Assembly (NCBI RefSeq): GCF_902500225.1
Contig: NZ_LR722649.1
Coordinates: forward strand, 310,001-374,000
Length of the DNA: 64,000 nt
Direction of reading: 5' to 3'
Origin: Buttiauxella massiliensis
Lineage (GTDB): Bacteria; Pseudomonadota; Gammaproteobacteria; Enterobacterales; Enterobacteriaceae
The notes beneath the pieces were generated by a model. It did not search any database. It was not told the origin of the DNA and saw only the letters and a program-made list of their open reading frames with translations. Shown here one piece after another: positions 1 through 8,782 of the stretch. A program made the translations under genes and the position numbers. Each line of letters opens with the position of its first letter. Position 1 is the first letter of the stretch.

Positions 1-51
1 AGAGCAGAGGGCTGCAACAAGTGCAACAGCCAAAGAAATTTTGCGAGACAT
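1..51 (-). CDS. endA: Endonuclease I, N-terminal fragment (cut by window edge)
   Basis: Only the first 17 codons are in the window. They read as a start of a secretion signal: Met-Ser-Arg-Lys followed by a hydrophobic Ala/Val/Leu stretch. A purine-rich stretch (AGGATTCTGGAA) precedes the ATG at 51-49. The identity comes from synteny: in E. coli the order on one strand is galP, sprT, endA, and EndA is a periplasmic DNase with a cleavable signal peptide. The sequence seen fits that but does not prove it, because no catalytic region is present. Confidence 0.6.
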   Translation of the reverse strand, partial: MSRKISLAVALVAALCS

Positions 52-143
52 TTCCAGAATCCTTTTTAAAACGTGCTCGCACCGTACTTGAAGCTTTATT
101 GGGATTCAATAAGCTAAATCAGGAAACTTTATGAATAATATTT

Positions 144-659
144 TTAATTACAGGAGGTTGTAACGTCGGGTTTTAACAGGTCGCCACATTGCACGCAGCG
201 GTATTCTGATTCGCCGCGCAGGACTTTGTTATGACGGCGCACCGTCAATTGATGTTGTTGGCAACGGCAGCGATACGGGAAGGTATTTTTGCGAACGGAT
301 TGCACTTCAAACTTATGTGTCCGGCGGGCAGGAACGCCAAGCACTGTTTCCATCATCCATTTCCACTCTTTGCCATGTGGCGCTGCGCGGCCAAAGTGTT
401 TCCACACCAACAAATGAGCCAGTTCGTGCGGCACCACCTCATCAATAAAGGTTTGCTGGTTTTCCATTAACAACACCGGGTTGAGGCGGATTTCGTAGCT
501 ATCCATCCATGCGGTGCCCGCAGCCGTGCCTCGCTGCTGATATACCAGCTTCGGTTCAGGATAGTTACGGCCTAAGTGCAGATTTGCCTGTTGAAGCTTT
601 TCCCGTAGGCAACGCATAACGGCTTGCTGGATGGCGATGGGGAGTCTTGGGGATTTCAT
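144..659 (-). CDS. sprT: SprT-family zinc metalloprotease-like protein
   Basis: 171 residues, against about 165 for E. coli SprT. The metal-binding HELAH motif lies near residue 78, followed by the [12 protein letters not shown] region typical of SprT-like proteins. Near the C terminus a CRC...C..C pattern looks like a zinc ribbon. It lies downstream of galP on the same strand and upstream of endA, as in E. coli. The family includes eukaryotic SPRTN proteases, which digest DNA-protein crosslinks. The bacterial protein's function is not firmly established, so protease activity is inferred from the motif. Confidence 0.9.
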   Translation of the reverse strand: MKSPRLPIAIQQAVMRCLREKLQQANLHLGRNYPEPKLVYQQRGTAAGTAWMDSYEIRLNPVLLMENQQTFIDEVVPHELAHLLVWKHFGRAAPHGKEWKWMMETVLGVPARRTHKFEVQSVRKNTFPYRCRCQQHQLTVRRHNKVLRGESEYRCVQCGDLLKPDVTTSCN

Positions 660-697
660 AGCGGCAAAGAATAGTGCGAGGTGGTGCAGGGTGCAAG

Positions 698-722
698 CCC
701 TTCTCCCGTTAAGGAGAAGGGC
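698..722 (-). terminator. Stem-loop between galP and sprT
   Basis: A perfect 10-bp inverted repeat (GCCCTTCTCC / GGAGAAGGGC) with a 5-base loop lies just after the galP stop. On the minus strand it is not followed by a clear T run. It could be a weak terminator or an mRNA 3'-end stabilising hairpin. Confidence 0.45.
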
Positions 723-731
723 GGCTATTGC

Positions 732-2126
732 TTAGTTGTGAGCACCAATCTCACGTAACCGGCGGCCTTTCATCAGGTTACGTTCGATGTGTTCCAGGGA
801 AACGTGTTTAGTTTCCGGAACCAGCCACACAGTGAGAACAATAAAGAACAGGTTCAACGCGGCGTATACCCAGAAGGTATTCGCATTGCCCAGCGTGTTA
901 AGCATGGTCAGGAACGTTGCACCCACAATCATGTTCGCAATCCAGTTGGTGGCGGTTGAGCAGGTGATACCGAAATCACGCCCTTTCAGCGGCTGGATTT
1001 CAGAACACAGTACCCAAATCAGCGGACCGGCGCTCATCGCAAAACCAACGATAAACATCAGCAGCATGGCGATAGCGAAGTATTGCGCTCCCTGGGAATG
1101 AATGCCGACGTGCAGCATCGTACCGAGAATGCCCATGCCCACGGCCATAACCATGAAGCCCAGTACCAGTGTAGGTTTACGGCCCCAACGGTCTACCAGA
1201 CCAATCGCAATGAAGGTTGCCAGTACGTTGATAAGACCAACAATGACGGTGCCCCACATTTGCTGAGTGGTGTTGGTGAAGCCTGCAATTTCGAAGATTT
1301 TCGGTGCGTAATACATGATGACGTTCATACCGGTGAACTGTTGCATCACCTGAAGCAGAACACCCAGGAACACGGCACGACGGAAGTGGCTGTTTTCTTT
1401 AAACAATGACCATCCGCTTTGTTTCACCTTCAGGCTTTCACGGATTTCTTCCAGTTCGCGTTTTGCTTCGGCACTGGTGTCACGTAAGCGCATCAAGACA
1501 CGCTCAGCATCATGGAAGCGACGTTTTGCGGCGAACCAACGTGGACTGTCTGGCAGGAAGAAGACGCCTACAAGCAAGATCAACGCAGGAATGGTGATAA
1601 CACCCAGCATCCAGCGCCATGAGCCGTTATAGCTGAAAGCTGTATCGGAAAGGTAAGCGCCAAGAATACCGATGGTAATCATCAACTGGTACATCGAGAT
1701 CATGCTGCCACGGATTTTCTCAGGAGCAATTTCTGACAGGTAAAGTGGGGCGGTATAAGACGCAACACCGACTGCCAGGCCGAGCAATACACGGGAGAGA
1801 ATCAGAATTTCAGTGTTCGGTGCAAAAGCCGAGCACAGTGAACCTGCAACGAAAAGCACTGCGCCAATCATCAGGCTGTATTTACGCCCGATGCGGAAGG
1901 AGAGCCAACCACTGCCAACGGCACCGACAGCTGCACCAAACATCATCGAACTCACAACCCACTCTTGCTGGTGCGCAGTTATCTGGAAATCTTTAGCGAT
2001 AAACGGTAACGCACCGGCAATCACGCCAATATCAAGGCCAAATAACAAACCGGCCAGGGCTGCAAGAAAACAGACAAAAAAGGTCATGCTTTTGTTCGAG
2101 CGCCCTTGTTTTTTTATTTCAGGCAT
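732..2126 (-). CDS. galP: Galactose:proton symporter GalP
   Basis: 464 residues, the same length as E. coli GalP. It is a 12-helix major facilitator superfamily sugar porter in the inner membrane that imports galactose (and glucose) with H+. Visible family signatures include GRK near residue 85, the PDSPRW motif after helix 6, GRKP near residue 318 and PETK near the C terminus. The ATG is preceded by AACTGGAGAGCACT, giving a reasonable Shine-Dalgarno. The upstream region carries two GalR/GalS-type operators and a CRP-type site, so galactose induction and catabolite control as in E. coli are likely. It is downstream of metK on the same strand but separated by a strong terminator and its own promoter region. 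Confidence 0.97.
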   Translation of the reverse strand: MPEIKKQGRSNKSMTFFVCFLAALAGLLFGLDIGVIAGALPFIAKDFQITAHQQEWVVSSMMFGAAVGAVGSGWLSFRIGRKYSLMIGAVLFVAGSLCSAFAPNTEILILSRVLLGLAVGVASYTAPLYLSEIAPEKIRGSMISMYQLMITIGILGAYLSDTAFSYNGSWRWMLGVITIPALILLVGVFFLPDSPRWFAAKRRFHDAERVLMRLRDTSAEAKRELEEIRESLKVKQSGWSLFKENSHFRRAVFLGVLLQVMQQFTGMNVIMYYAPKIFEIAGFTNTTQQMWGTVIVGLINVLATFIAIGLVDRWGRKPTLVLGFMVMAVGMGILGTMLHVGIHSQGAQYFAIAMLLMFIVGFAMSAGPLIWVLCSEIQPLKGRDFGITCSTATNWIANMIVGATFLTMLNTLGNANTFWVYAALNLFFIVLTVWLVPETKHVSLEHIERNLMKGRRLREIGAHN

Positions 2127-2195
2127 AGTGCTCTCCAGTTGAATAATTTGGGGGATATCTCGCTATTAAGGTTAGGTTAACGCGACGTAAAATTG

Positions 2196-2211
2196 TGTGA
2201 TTCAACTCACG
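2196..2211. promoter_or_regulatory. CRP-type site upstream of galP
   Basis: TGTGA-N6-TCACG, one mismatch from the TGTGA-N6-TCACA consensus, about 70 bp upstream of the galP start and directly beside a GalR-type operator. E. coli galP is CRP-activated. The site is predicted by pattern only. Confidence 0.6.
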
Positions 2212-2214
2212 TTA

Positions 2215-2230
2215 GTGTAATCGGTTACAC
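2215..2230. promoter_or_regulatory. GalR/GalS-type operator, proximal
   Basis: GTGTAATCGGTTACAC is a 16-bp inverted repeat that fits the GalR/GalS consensus GTGNAANCGNTTNCAC with a single discrepancy, at the central CG step, depending on the strand read. It lies about 90 bp upstream of galP. Confidence 0.75.
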
Positions 2231-2397
2231 TAATGTCAAGAACTGTATGTGTAATTTATTTAATTAAAACAGTAAATTGAGTGTAGAAAATAAAACCAAA
2301 ATTTTCCATGCAAGACTAATCTGAAATGTTTTGTAACTAGCGCAGCAACAAAATGTTGTCATGCAGAACTGTCTTAATTAATGCCTTGTTAACGCCA

Positions 2398-2413
2398 ATG
2401 TAACCGTTTCCAC
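2398..2413. promoter_or_regulatory. GalR/GalS-type operator, distal
   Basis: ATGTAACCGTTTCCAC matches the GalR/GalS consensus at all specified positions except the first. It is about 183 bp upstream of the first operator. Paired operators flanking a promoter are a known arrangement in gal regulon genes. The remaining 2231-2397 interval is AT-rich and holds no recognisable gene. Confidence 0.65.
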
Positions 2414-2470
2414 TGGTGTTGTTTGTTACGAGAGATTTTGCGGGAAGAGGATTTAAGTACTGAAGGGGAG

Positions 2471-2506
2471 TAAAAAAAGAAAAAGGCCAGCGAAGCGCTG
2501 GCCTTT
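2471..2506 (-). terminator. Rho-independent terminator of metK
   Basis: On the minus strand, AAAGGCCAGCG and CGCTGGCCTTT form an 11-bp stem with a tiny loop, followed by a T-rich run (TTTCTTTTTTT). It lies about 30 bp past the metK stop. Confidence 0.9.
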
Positions 2507-2533
2507 AAAGTTTGATGGTGAACTGGCGAGGAG

Positions 2534-3688
2534 TTATTTCAGGCCAGCAGCATCACGCAACAATTCTGCTTTGTCGGTTTTTTCCCAAGGGAAATGCTCA
2601 CGACCAAAGTGACCGTATGCTGCGGTTTCTTTGTAGATTGGGTGCAGCAGATCCAGCATCTGAATCAGGCCGTACGGACGCAGGTCGAAGAACTCACGTA
2701 CCAGCAGGGTCAATTGCTCGGTAGAGATTTTCTCAGTACCGAAGGTTTCAACCATGATGGAAGTTGGCTCAGCAACGCCGATTGCGTAAGAAACCTGGAT
2801 TTCACAGCGGTCAGCAAGGCCAGCTGCAACGATGTTTTTCGCCACATAACGTGCCGCATACGCTGCAGAACGGTCCACTTTAGATGGATCTTTACCAGAG
2901 AATGCACCGCCGCCGTGACGAGCCATGCCGCCGTAGGTATCAACGATAATTTTACGACCGGTCAGACCGCAATCACCCATTGGGCCACCGATAACAAAAC
3001 GGCCTGTTGGGTTGATGTGGTATTTAGTGGAAGCATTCAACCATTCTGCTGGCAGAACTGGCTTGATGATCTCTTCCATCACAGCTTCTTGCAGCGTTTT
3101 AAGCGCAACATCTTCTGAATGCTGAGTAGACAACACAACCGCATCGATGCCAACGATTTTACCGTCGTCATACTGGAAGGTGATCTGGCTTTTTGCATCC
3201 GGACGCAACCATGGCAGTGAGCCATTCTTACGAACTTCAGCCTGGCGTTGAACCAGACGGTGTGCGTAAGTGATTGGCGCTGGCATCAGCACGTCGGTTT
3301 CGTTGGTCGCATAACCAAACATCAGGCCCTGGTCGCCTGCACCTTGCTCCAGCGGGTCAGTACGGTCAACGCCCTGATTGATATCCGGGGACTGCTTACC
3401 GATAGCGCTCAGCACTGCGCAAGAGTTGGCATCAAAGCCCATATCAGAATGCACGTAGCCGATTTCACGAATCGTTTGACGAGTGATCTCTTCGATATCA
3501 ACCCAGGCGCTGGTGGTGATTTCACCGCCAACCAGAACCATGCCGGTTTTCACGTAAGTTTCGCAAGCTACGCGCGCTTTTGGATCCTGTTCCAGGATCG
3601 CATCAAGCACCGCATCGGAGATTTGGTCAGCGATTTTATCGGGATGCCCTTCTGATACAGACTCGGACGTAAAGAGGTGTTTGGCCAT
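2534..3688 (-). CDS. metK: S-adenosylmethionine synthetase
   Basis: 384 residues, the usual bacterial length. MetK makes S-adenosylmethionine from methionine and ATP in the cytoplasm. Recognisable family motifs are GHPDKIAD near residue 14 (ATP/metal site), [12 protein letters not shown] near residue 115 and [10 protein letters not shown] near residue 238, plus the [16 protein letters not shown] phosphate-binding region near 260-275. It starts at ATG 3688, just upstream of which TAGGGTGAA serves as ribosome binding site. The upstream region carries six tandem met boxes, so MetJ-SAM repression is expected. The neighbours, galP on one side and the speA control region on the other, are as in E. 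coli. Confidence 0.98.
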   Translation of the reverse strand: MAKHLFTSESVSEGHPDKIADQISDAVLDAILEQDPKARVACETYVKTGMVLVGGEITTSAWVDIEEITRQTIREIGYVHSDMGFDANSCAVLSAIGKQSPDINQGVDRTDPLEQGAGDQGLMFGYATNETDVLMPAPITYAHRLVQRQAEVRKNGSLPWLRPDAKSQITFQYDDGKIVGIDAVVLSTQHSEDVALKTLQEAVMEEIIKPVLPAEWLNASTKYHINPTGRFVIGGPMGDCGLTGRKIIVDTYGGMARHGGGAFSGKDPSKVDRSAAYAARYVAKNIVAAGLADRCEIQVSYAIGVAEPTSIMVETFGTEKISTEQLTLLVREFFDLRPYGLIQMLDLLHPIYKETAAYGHFGREHFPWEKTDKAELLRDAAGLK

Positions 3689-3795
3689 GTTTTATTCACC
3701 CTAAGAGAATTAGGTTAGTGCAGACTGCTGTTTATCGGCGCTCGAACCAGTGCGATGTACTGGTAACTTGAGTTTTCACCACAGGTTTCATTTCA

Positions 3796-3843
3796 GGCAG
3801 TCTAACAGTTAATCGGTATAGATGGATTAACATCTGGACGTCT
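3796..3843 (-). promoter_or_regulatory. MetJ operator: six tandem met boxes upstream of metK
   Basis: Read on the minus strand, the 48 bp divide into six consecutive 8-mers: AGACGTCC, AGATGTTA, ATCCATCT, ATACCGAT, TAACTGTT, AGACTGCC. The first two are closest to the MetJ consensus AGACGTCT and the others are degenerate. MetJ binds cooperatively to tandem 8-bp boxes, so this is a classical arrangement. It lies about 110-155 bp upstream of the metK start. Confidence 0.85.
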
Positions 3844-3851
3844 ATTCTAGG

Positions 3852-4034
3852 TTATCCATTAATCAGATTACCAGTGATTTTTACGCCTGCAAGTCTGCGC
3901 AAATAATCTCGGGTGGCAAATTTTACTGACAGTGCCGCAATCCAGGGATTTTTACTTTGCAATTTGTGTCTGTTATCGGTATAAAGCGGCGCGCGCGGCT
4001 CATTCAACAAGCACACAGTTTTTGTGTTGCCCAC
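3852..4034 (-). CDS. Possible small protein of the metK-speA interval
   Basis: An uninterrupted 60-codon frame with an ATG start on the metK strand, beyond the met boxes. The product is basic, with no membrane segment or motif I recognise. E. coli has short reading frames of doubtful status (yqgC, yqgD) in this interval, and this could correspond to one of them, but I cannot confirm it. The frame may equally be chance, since no convincing ribosome binding site is seen. Confidence 0.2.
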   Translation of the reverse strand: MGNTKTVCLLNEPRAPLYTDNRHKLQSKNPWIAALSVKFATRDYLRRLAGVKITGNLING

Positions 4035-4108
4035 TTCCAGCCGGGTTGAGCAAATTTCTGAGCTTTGGCTTGTCGCATACCCAAACCGTATGCGTGGAGG
4101 TGATACGA

Positions 4109-4255
4109 TTGAAAAACCGCTTTAATTCGCAAACTCTGGCGACCGTCCAGGTCGTGCATATGCTCCTCGCATCCAGCAATTCTTTGCTACAGCTGCATTC
4201 CTGCCGATGTTATACCCATCTTGGCGCATCGATGGATTCTCGGGCCGGTTTTTAA
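4109..4255 (+). CDS. Possible 48-residue small protein with strong ribosome binding site
   Basis: A TTG codon at 4109 is preceded at ideal spacing by GGAGGTGA (4097-4104), one of the best Shine-Dalgarno sequences in the window, and opens a 48-residue frame ending at TAA 4255. The product begins Leu/Met-Lys-Asn-Arg-Phe-Asn and is Ser/Leu/Cys-rich, with no known domain. The same Shine-Dalgarno region sits inside an 11-codon frame starting at ATG 4090. It lies upstream of yqgB and speA on their strand, so it could be a leader ORF. Real translation is not demonstrated. Confidence 0.3.
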   Translation: MKNRFNSQTLATVQVVHMLLASSNSLLQLHSCRCYTHLGASMDSRAGF

Positions 4256-4358
4256 ACCCTCGAAAATTCAGAACTTGGGCTCTCTTGTCATCGATAAGAG
4301 TATTCTCGTGGTTTCGCCGCTCCGCGCAACGGAGTTCGGTTACGTGTTTTACTATGAT

Positions 4359-4505
4359 ATGAAAAAGAAACCGGTCGCACAGTTAGTCTGTCAGCGTCTT
4401 ATGCTGCTTTTACGCGCTGTTAATGGGTTGTTATTGCGGGATACCCCTGCGATAGTAGTCAACTGTTTTGCACATTCGTTTAAATTTGAGGTTCGCCATG
4501 TCTGA
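4359..4505 (+). CDS. yqgB: Acid stress response small protein YqgB
   Basis: 48 residues. The N terminus (MKKKPVAQL) and the block AIVVNCF match E. coli YqgB (43 residues), which lies in the same place before speA. The central part is divergent and Leu-rich. The stop overlaps the speA start by eight bases in a different frame, which suggests translational coupling. E. coli YqgB has been linked to acid stress. Its mechanism is not evident from the sequence, and it is too short to show any domain. Confidence 0.75.
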   Translation: MKKKPVAQLVCQRLMLLLRAVNGLLLRDTPAIVVNCFAHSFKFEVRHV

Positions 4506-6474
4506 CAAAATCTCTTCTGTTTCGGGTTCGTCAGTGGGCGAGCAGGATGTACACCGCTCCATGCAGGAGGTTGCCATGAGTTCCCAGGAAGCCAGCAAGA
4601 TGCTGCGTACTTACAATATTGCCTGGTGGGGTAATAACTATTACGACGTCAACGAACTCGGCCACATTACCGTTTGCCCGGACCCGGATGTCCCGGAAGC
4701 GCGTGTTGATCTCGCTGAACTCGTAAAAGCCCGTGAAGCACAGGGGCAGCGTTTACCTGCACTGTTCTGCTTCCCGCAGATTTTGCAGCACCGCCTGCGT
4801 TCTATAAATGCAGCGTTCAAACGTGCTCGTGAATCCTATGGCTACAACGGCGACTATTTCCTCGTTTATCCAATCAAAGTGAACCAGCACCGTCGCGTAA
4901 TTGAATCACTGATTCATTCCGGTGAACCTCTGGGCCTGGAAGCGGGTTCTAAAGCGGAACTGATGGCGGTTCTGGCCCATGCCGGTATGACGCGTTCAGT
5001 TATTGTGTGTAACGGCTATAAAGACCGTGAATACATCCGCCTGGCGTTGATCGGCGAGAAGATGGGCCACAAGGTTTATCTGGTCATCGAGAAGATGTCA
5101 GAAATCCGCATCGTACTGGAAGAAGCAGAGCGCCTGAATGTCGTGCCACGTCTTGGCGTGCGTGCGCGTCTGGCGTCACAAGGCTCCGGCAAATGGCAGT
5201 CTTCTGGTGGCGAGAAATCCAAATTTGGCCTGGCAGCAACGCAGGTTCTGCAACTGGTTGAAATGTTGCGTGAAGCCGGACGTATCGACAGCCTGCAATT
5301 GCTGCACTTCCACCTCGGCTCGCAAATGGCAAACATTCGCGATATCGCCACTGGCGTGCGTGAATCAGCGCGTTTCTATGTTGAGCTGCACAAGATGGGC
5401 GTCAACATCGAATGCTTCGATGTGGGCGGCGGTCTGGGCGTGGACTATGAAGGCACGCGCTCGCAGTCCGATTGCTCTGTCAACTACGGCCTGAACGAAT
5501 ACGCGAACAACATCATCTGGGCGATTGGCGACGCGTGTGAAGAAAACGGCCTGCCGCACCCAACGGTTATCACCGAATCTGGCCGTGCTGTGACCGCGCA
5601 CCACACCGTGCTGGTGTCTAACATCATCGGTGTTGAGCGTAACGAATACACCACGCCAACGGCTCCGGCTGCAGATGCGTCCCGTGCGCTGCAAAGCATG
5701 TGGGAAACCTGGGGCGAAATGCATGAGCCGAACAACCGTCGCTCGCTGCGTGAATGGCTGCACGATAGCCAGAATGATCTGCATGATATCCATACTGGTT
5801 ACTCAGCGGGGAGTTTCTCCTTGCAAGAACGTGCCTGGGCGGAGCAGCTTTATCTGAGCATGTGCCATGAAATTCAGCGTCTGCTCGACCCAAGTAACCG
5901 TGCGCACCGCCCAATCATCGATGAACTGCAAGAGCGTATGGCGGATAAGATTTACGTCAACTTCTCGCTGTTCCAGTCGATGCCGGATGCGTGGGGCATC
6001 GACCAGCTTTTCCCGGTGTTACCGCTTGAAGGGCTGAACCAGGTTCCTGAGCGCCGCGCGGTACTGCTGGATATCACTTGTGACTCAGACGGTGCTATCG
6101 ATCACTACATCGACGGTGACGGTATTGCGACGACCATGCCGATGCCAGAATACGATGCAGAAAATCCACCGCTGTTGGGCTTCTTCATGGTTGGTGCATA
6201 CCAGGAAATTCTGGGCAACATGCACAACCTGTTTGGCGATACCGAAGCGGTTGACGTGTTTGTCTTCCCTGACGGCAGCGTAGAAGTGGAGCTTTCTGAT
6301 GAAGGCGATACCGTTGCTGACATGCTGGAATATGTTCAGCTTGATCCGAAAACCTTGCTGAAGCATTTCCGCGATCAGGTTAAACAAACCGATTTGGATG
6401 CAGCATTACAGCAGCAGTTCCTCGAAGAGTTTGAGGCTGGGTTGTATGGCTATACTTACTTAGAAGACGAGTAA
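4498..6474 (+). CDS. speA: Biosynthetic arginine decarboxylase
   Basis: 658 residues from the ATG at 4498, exactly the E. coli SpeA length; an in-frame ATG 10 codons earlier is less likely. SpeA is a PLP enzyme of the alanine-racemase-like fold (group IV decarboxylases). It converts arginine to agmatine, the first step of the route completed by speB downstream. The PLP-lysine region YPIKVNQ is near residue 127, and the HFHLGSQM and GGGLGVDY blocks are present. The catalytic C-terminal ITCDSDG block is near residue 525. speB follows after a 221-bp gap containing a repeat and a terminator, so the two genes are probably only partly co-transcribed. Confidence 0.98.
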   Translation: MSDKISSVSGSSVGEQDVHRSMQEVAMSSQEASKMLRTYNIAWWGNNYYDVNELGHITVCPDPDVPEARVDLAELVKAREAQGQRLPALFCFPQILQHRLRSINAAFKRARESYGYNGDYFLVYPIKVNQHRRVIESLIHSGEPLGLEAGSKAELMAVLAHAGMTRSVIVCNGYKDREYIRLALIGEKMGHKVYLVIEKMSEIRIVLEEAERLNVVPRLGVRARLASQGSGKWQSSGGEKSKFGLAATQVLQLVEMLREAGRIDSLQLLHFHLGSQMANIRDIATGVRESARFYVELHKMGVNIECFDVGGGLGVDYEGTRSQSDCSVNYGLNEYANNIIWAIGDACEENGLPHPTVITESGRAVTAHHTVLVSNIIGVERNEYTTPTAPAADASRALQSMWETWGEMHEPNNRRSLREWLHDSQNDLHDIHTGYSAGSFSLQERAWAEQLYLSMCHEIQRLLDPSNRAHRPIIDELQERMADKIYVNFSLFQSMPDAWGIDQLFPVLPLEGLNQVPERRAVLLDITCDSDGAIDHYIDGDGIATTMPMPEYDAENPPLLGFFMVGAYQEILGNMHNLFGDTEAVDVFVFPDGSVEVELSDEGDTVADMLEYVQLDPKTLLKHFRDQVKQTDLDAALQQQFLEEFEAGLYGYTYLEDE

Positions 6475-6476
6475 AT

Positions 6477-6556
6477 TACTCGGCGTACTTCGAGTCGCAG
6501 GGGTGTTGGCTGCACTCACTTACCGCCTACCTGCAACGCGAATTACTAGAGTAATT
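6477..6556. repeat. Intergenic palindromic repeat, family A, copy 1
   Basis: The sequence shares with 56391-56519 the blocks TTCGAG(T/C), GTTGG(C/T), CACTTA, GCCGCCT/CCGCCT and TGCAAC.CGAATTA. It appears to be an internally shortened member of the same dispersed intergenic family, sitting between the speA stop and the terminator. It contains no gene. Confidence 0.55.
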
Positions 6557-6617
6557 AGTATACAAATAAGGCTACATTCGGCGATAATCTGCGCCAACAA
6601 GCAGTCTGAATGAATAC

Positions 6618-6664
6618 AGTCCCTTCCTCGTCGGGTTTAACGACGCGGAGGGGACTTTTTTTTG
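6618..6664 (+). terminator. Terminator between speA and speB
   Basis: A 16-bp near-perfect stem (AGTCCCTTCCTCGTCG / CGACGCGGAGGGGACT) with a short loop is followed by eight or nine T residues. It lies just 30 bp upstream of the speB start, which suggests that speB transcription is attenuated or separately initiated. Confidence 0.85.
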
Positions 6665-6695
6665 CTAATCATTACCATCATCGTGAGGTCAAACC

Positions 6696-7616
6696 ATGAG
6701 CACCTTAGGCCATCAGTACGACAATTCCCTGGTATCCAATGCCTTCGGTTTTTTACGTTTTCCGCTGAACTTTATGCCGTACGACAGCGATGCTGATTGG
6801 GTTATCACTGGCGTTCCTTTTGATGCGGCAACGTCTGGCCGTGCAGGTGGACGCCATGGCCCTGCGGCAATCCGTCAGGTGTCTACCAACCTGGCATGGG
6901 AAGGTAACCGCTTCCCGTGGAATTTCGACGTGCGTGAGCGCTTGAATGTTGTGGACTGTGGCGACCTGGTTTACGCCTTCGGTGATGCGCGTGACATGAG
7001 CGAACGTCTGCAAGCTCACGCAGAAAAACTGCTGGCTGCCGGCAAGCGAATGCTCTCTTTCGGTGGTGACCACTTTGTGACTTTGCCGCTGTTGCGCGCC
7101 CACGCGAAGCACTTCGGTAAAATGGCACTGGTGCATTTCGATGCGCACACCGATACCTATGCGAATGGTTGCGAGTTCGACCACGGCACCATGTTCTACA
7201 CCGCACCTAAAGAAGGTTTGATCGACCCGAACCACTCTGTGCAAATTGGTATCCGTACTGAGTTCGATAAAGACAACGGTTTCACCGTGCTGGATGCCGG
7301 CCAGGTTAACGACCGCACTGTTGATGACGTGCTGGCTCAGGTTAAGCAGATTGTTGGCGATATGCCGGTTTATCTGACCTTTGATATCGACTGTATCGAC
7401 CCTGCTTTCGCACCAGGTACAGGTACCCCGGTTATCGGTGGTTTGACGACTGACCGCGCCCTGAAACTGGTCCGTGGTTTGAAAGACCTGAACATCGTTG
7501 GTATGGACGTTGTGGAAGTGTCTCCGGCTTACGATCAGTCTGAAATTACTGCGTTGGCTGGTGCGACGTTGGCGTTAGAAATGTTGTATATCCAGGCAGC
7601 TAAGAAAGGCGAGTAA
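6696..7616 (+). CDS. speB: Agmatinase
   Basis: 306 residues, the same as E. coli SpeB. It hydrolyses agmatine to putrescine and urea. It is a ureohydrolase (arginase/agmatinase family) with a binuclear Mn site. The metal-binding motifs are visible: GGDHF near residue 124, DAHTD near 149-153 and FDIDCIDP near 228-235. The ATG is preceded by GTGAGGTCAAACC. It works directly after speA in putrescine synthesis. Confidence 0.98.
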   Translation: MSTLGHQYDNSLVSNAFGFLRFPLNFMPYDSDADWVITGVPFDAATSGRAGGRHGPAAIRQVSTNLAWEGNRFPWNFDVRERLNVVDCGDLVYAFGDARDMSERLQAHAEKLLAAGKRMLSFGGDHFVTLPLLRAHAKHFGKMALVHFDAHTDTYANGCEFDHGTMFYTAPKEGLIDPNHSVQIGIRTEFDKDNGFTVLDAGQVNDRTVDDVLAQVKQIVGDMPVYLTFDIDCIDPAFAPGTGTPVIGGLTTDRALKLVRGLKDLNIVGMDVVEVSPAYDQSEITALAGATLALEMLYIQAAKKGE

Positions 7617-7736
7617 TCAGGCTATTTTACTTGCCATTTTGAACCCGGGCAGTGCTCGCCATCCTCACGTACTGAGTGTACGCTCCGGTGGCTGCGCGCG
7701 GTCCGGGTTCAAACTGTCTGCGACAATAACGCCTGA
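7617..7736. repeat. Intergenic palindromic repeat, family B, copy 1
   Basis: A 120-bp element bounded by TCAGGC and GCCTGA. Inner arms GAACCCGG/CCGGGTTC surround a core with CCTCACGTACTGAGTGTACGCTCCGG. The same architecture and the blocks TTGCCATTTTG, TCCTCACGTACT and TACGCTCCGG recur at 42131-42253. It begins at the last base of the speB stop codon and lies between convergent speB and loiP. Confidence 0.75.
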
Positions 7737-7758
7737 AGTGCTTATTAGTTGACTGAAA

Positions 7759-8517
7759 TTACTTCAGCCCATCCGCCGCCATACGGTCGCGAATATGTTG
7801 CGCACGTTCGGCTGAAGCGGGGTGGTCATCAAGCATTGAGCTTTGGCGGCCTTCTTCTGCTTTCGCTAACTTCTCAAAACTGGTTGCCAGGCCAATTGGG
7901 TTGATTCCACGTTTCCTCAACAAATCATACGAGTAGTCATCAGCTTCAGACTCCTGACGCTGGGAGAACTGTGCGTTCACGAGCTTCTCACCCAAATCAC
8001 CCAGTTGTGACTGCGATAAACTACCAATCACACCGCCCGCTGATGCTGCTGCAACGCGAGCTGCGTTAGTACCCAACGCAACCTGCATCCCTTTCTTCAC
8101 ATGGCCGAGCGCGACGTGACCCATTTCGTGGCCGATAACTGCTTCGACTTCGTTATCGTTCATCATGTCCATCAGGCCGCTATATACGCGGATACAGCCG
8201 TTAGCCATCGCAAAGGCGTTCACATCTTTGGTGACATACACCTTGTAGTTCACCGGCATGCCGTTGATGTTGTCGCCCAGGGCTGAGGAAATTTTGCTGA
8301 GACGTTTAGCATATTCGCTGCTGCCTGGTGCGATGCTGGCTTTGCTGTCGAGCTCCGCACAAGATTTGTCACTCAACTCTTTCACCTGCGCATCACTTAA
8401 TGTGTACGCCTGAAATGCTTCCGCACCGGAAGCGAGCAGACCGTTAGAGTCCATGTTCTGGCAGCCGCTCAGTAGGGCAGCAACGCTCAGGCTTAATAAA
8501 ATTGGGCGCAATTTCAT
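7759..8517 (-). CDS. loiP: Metalloprotease LoiP (lipoprotein, M48 family)
   Basis: 252 residues, as in E. coli LoiP (YggG). A lipoprotein signal ends in LLSGC, placing the lipidated Cys at residue 19. The zinc motif HEMGH is near residue 130, followed by an ESEAD segment that supplies the third ligand in M48 proteases. The E. coli protein is an outer-membrane-associated protease linked to low osmolarity. It is convergent with speB and divergent from tktA, matching E. coli gene order. Confidence 0.95.
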   Translation of the reverse strand: MKLRPILLSLSVAALLSGCQNMDSNGLLASGAEAFQAYTLSDAQVKELSDKSCAELDSKASIAPGSSEYAKRLSKISSALGDNINGMPVNYKVYVTKDVNAFAMANGCIRVYSGLMDMMNDNEVEAVIGHEMGHVALGHVKKGMQVALGTNAARVAAASAGGVIGSLSQSQLGDLGEKLVNAQFSQRQESEADDYSYDLLRKRGINPIGLATSFEKLAKAEEGRQSSMLDDHPASAERAQHIRDRMAADGLK

Positions 8518-8782
8518 GCCAATATCCTTAATTAGTGATAACTGCTCAGAGGTGATTTAGCCACAAACCATTGGCTAGCCGCTTCAGTATAAAGAAGTTA
8601 GCCAAACTCGCGCAGCAACTTGCGCAACATGCGAGCAGGTTCCAGAGATTTCTTAACCAGACAAAAGGATGCTCCATGTACATGGCACATCGCTTGCGGT
8701 ACATTGATGGCAATTTTTTGGGCGTAGCCCATAACGCATAGTAGTCAAGGCCTGACCTTCAACCATCCGATCTGGAGTCAAA

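Noticed and set aside
6475..6556. Possible sRNA between speA and speB
   Set aside because: The sequence is a member of a dispersed intergenic repeat family, and no promoter was seen. The terminator at 6618-6664 alone is not enough to call an sRNA.
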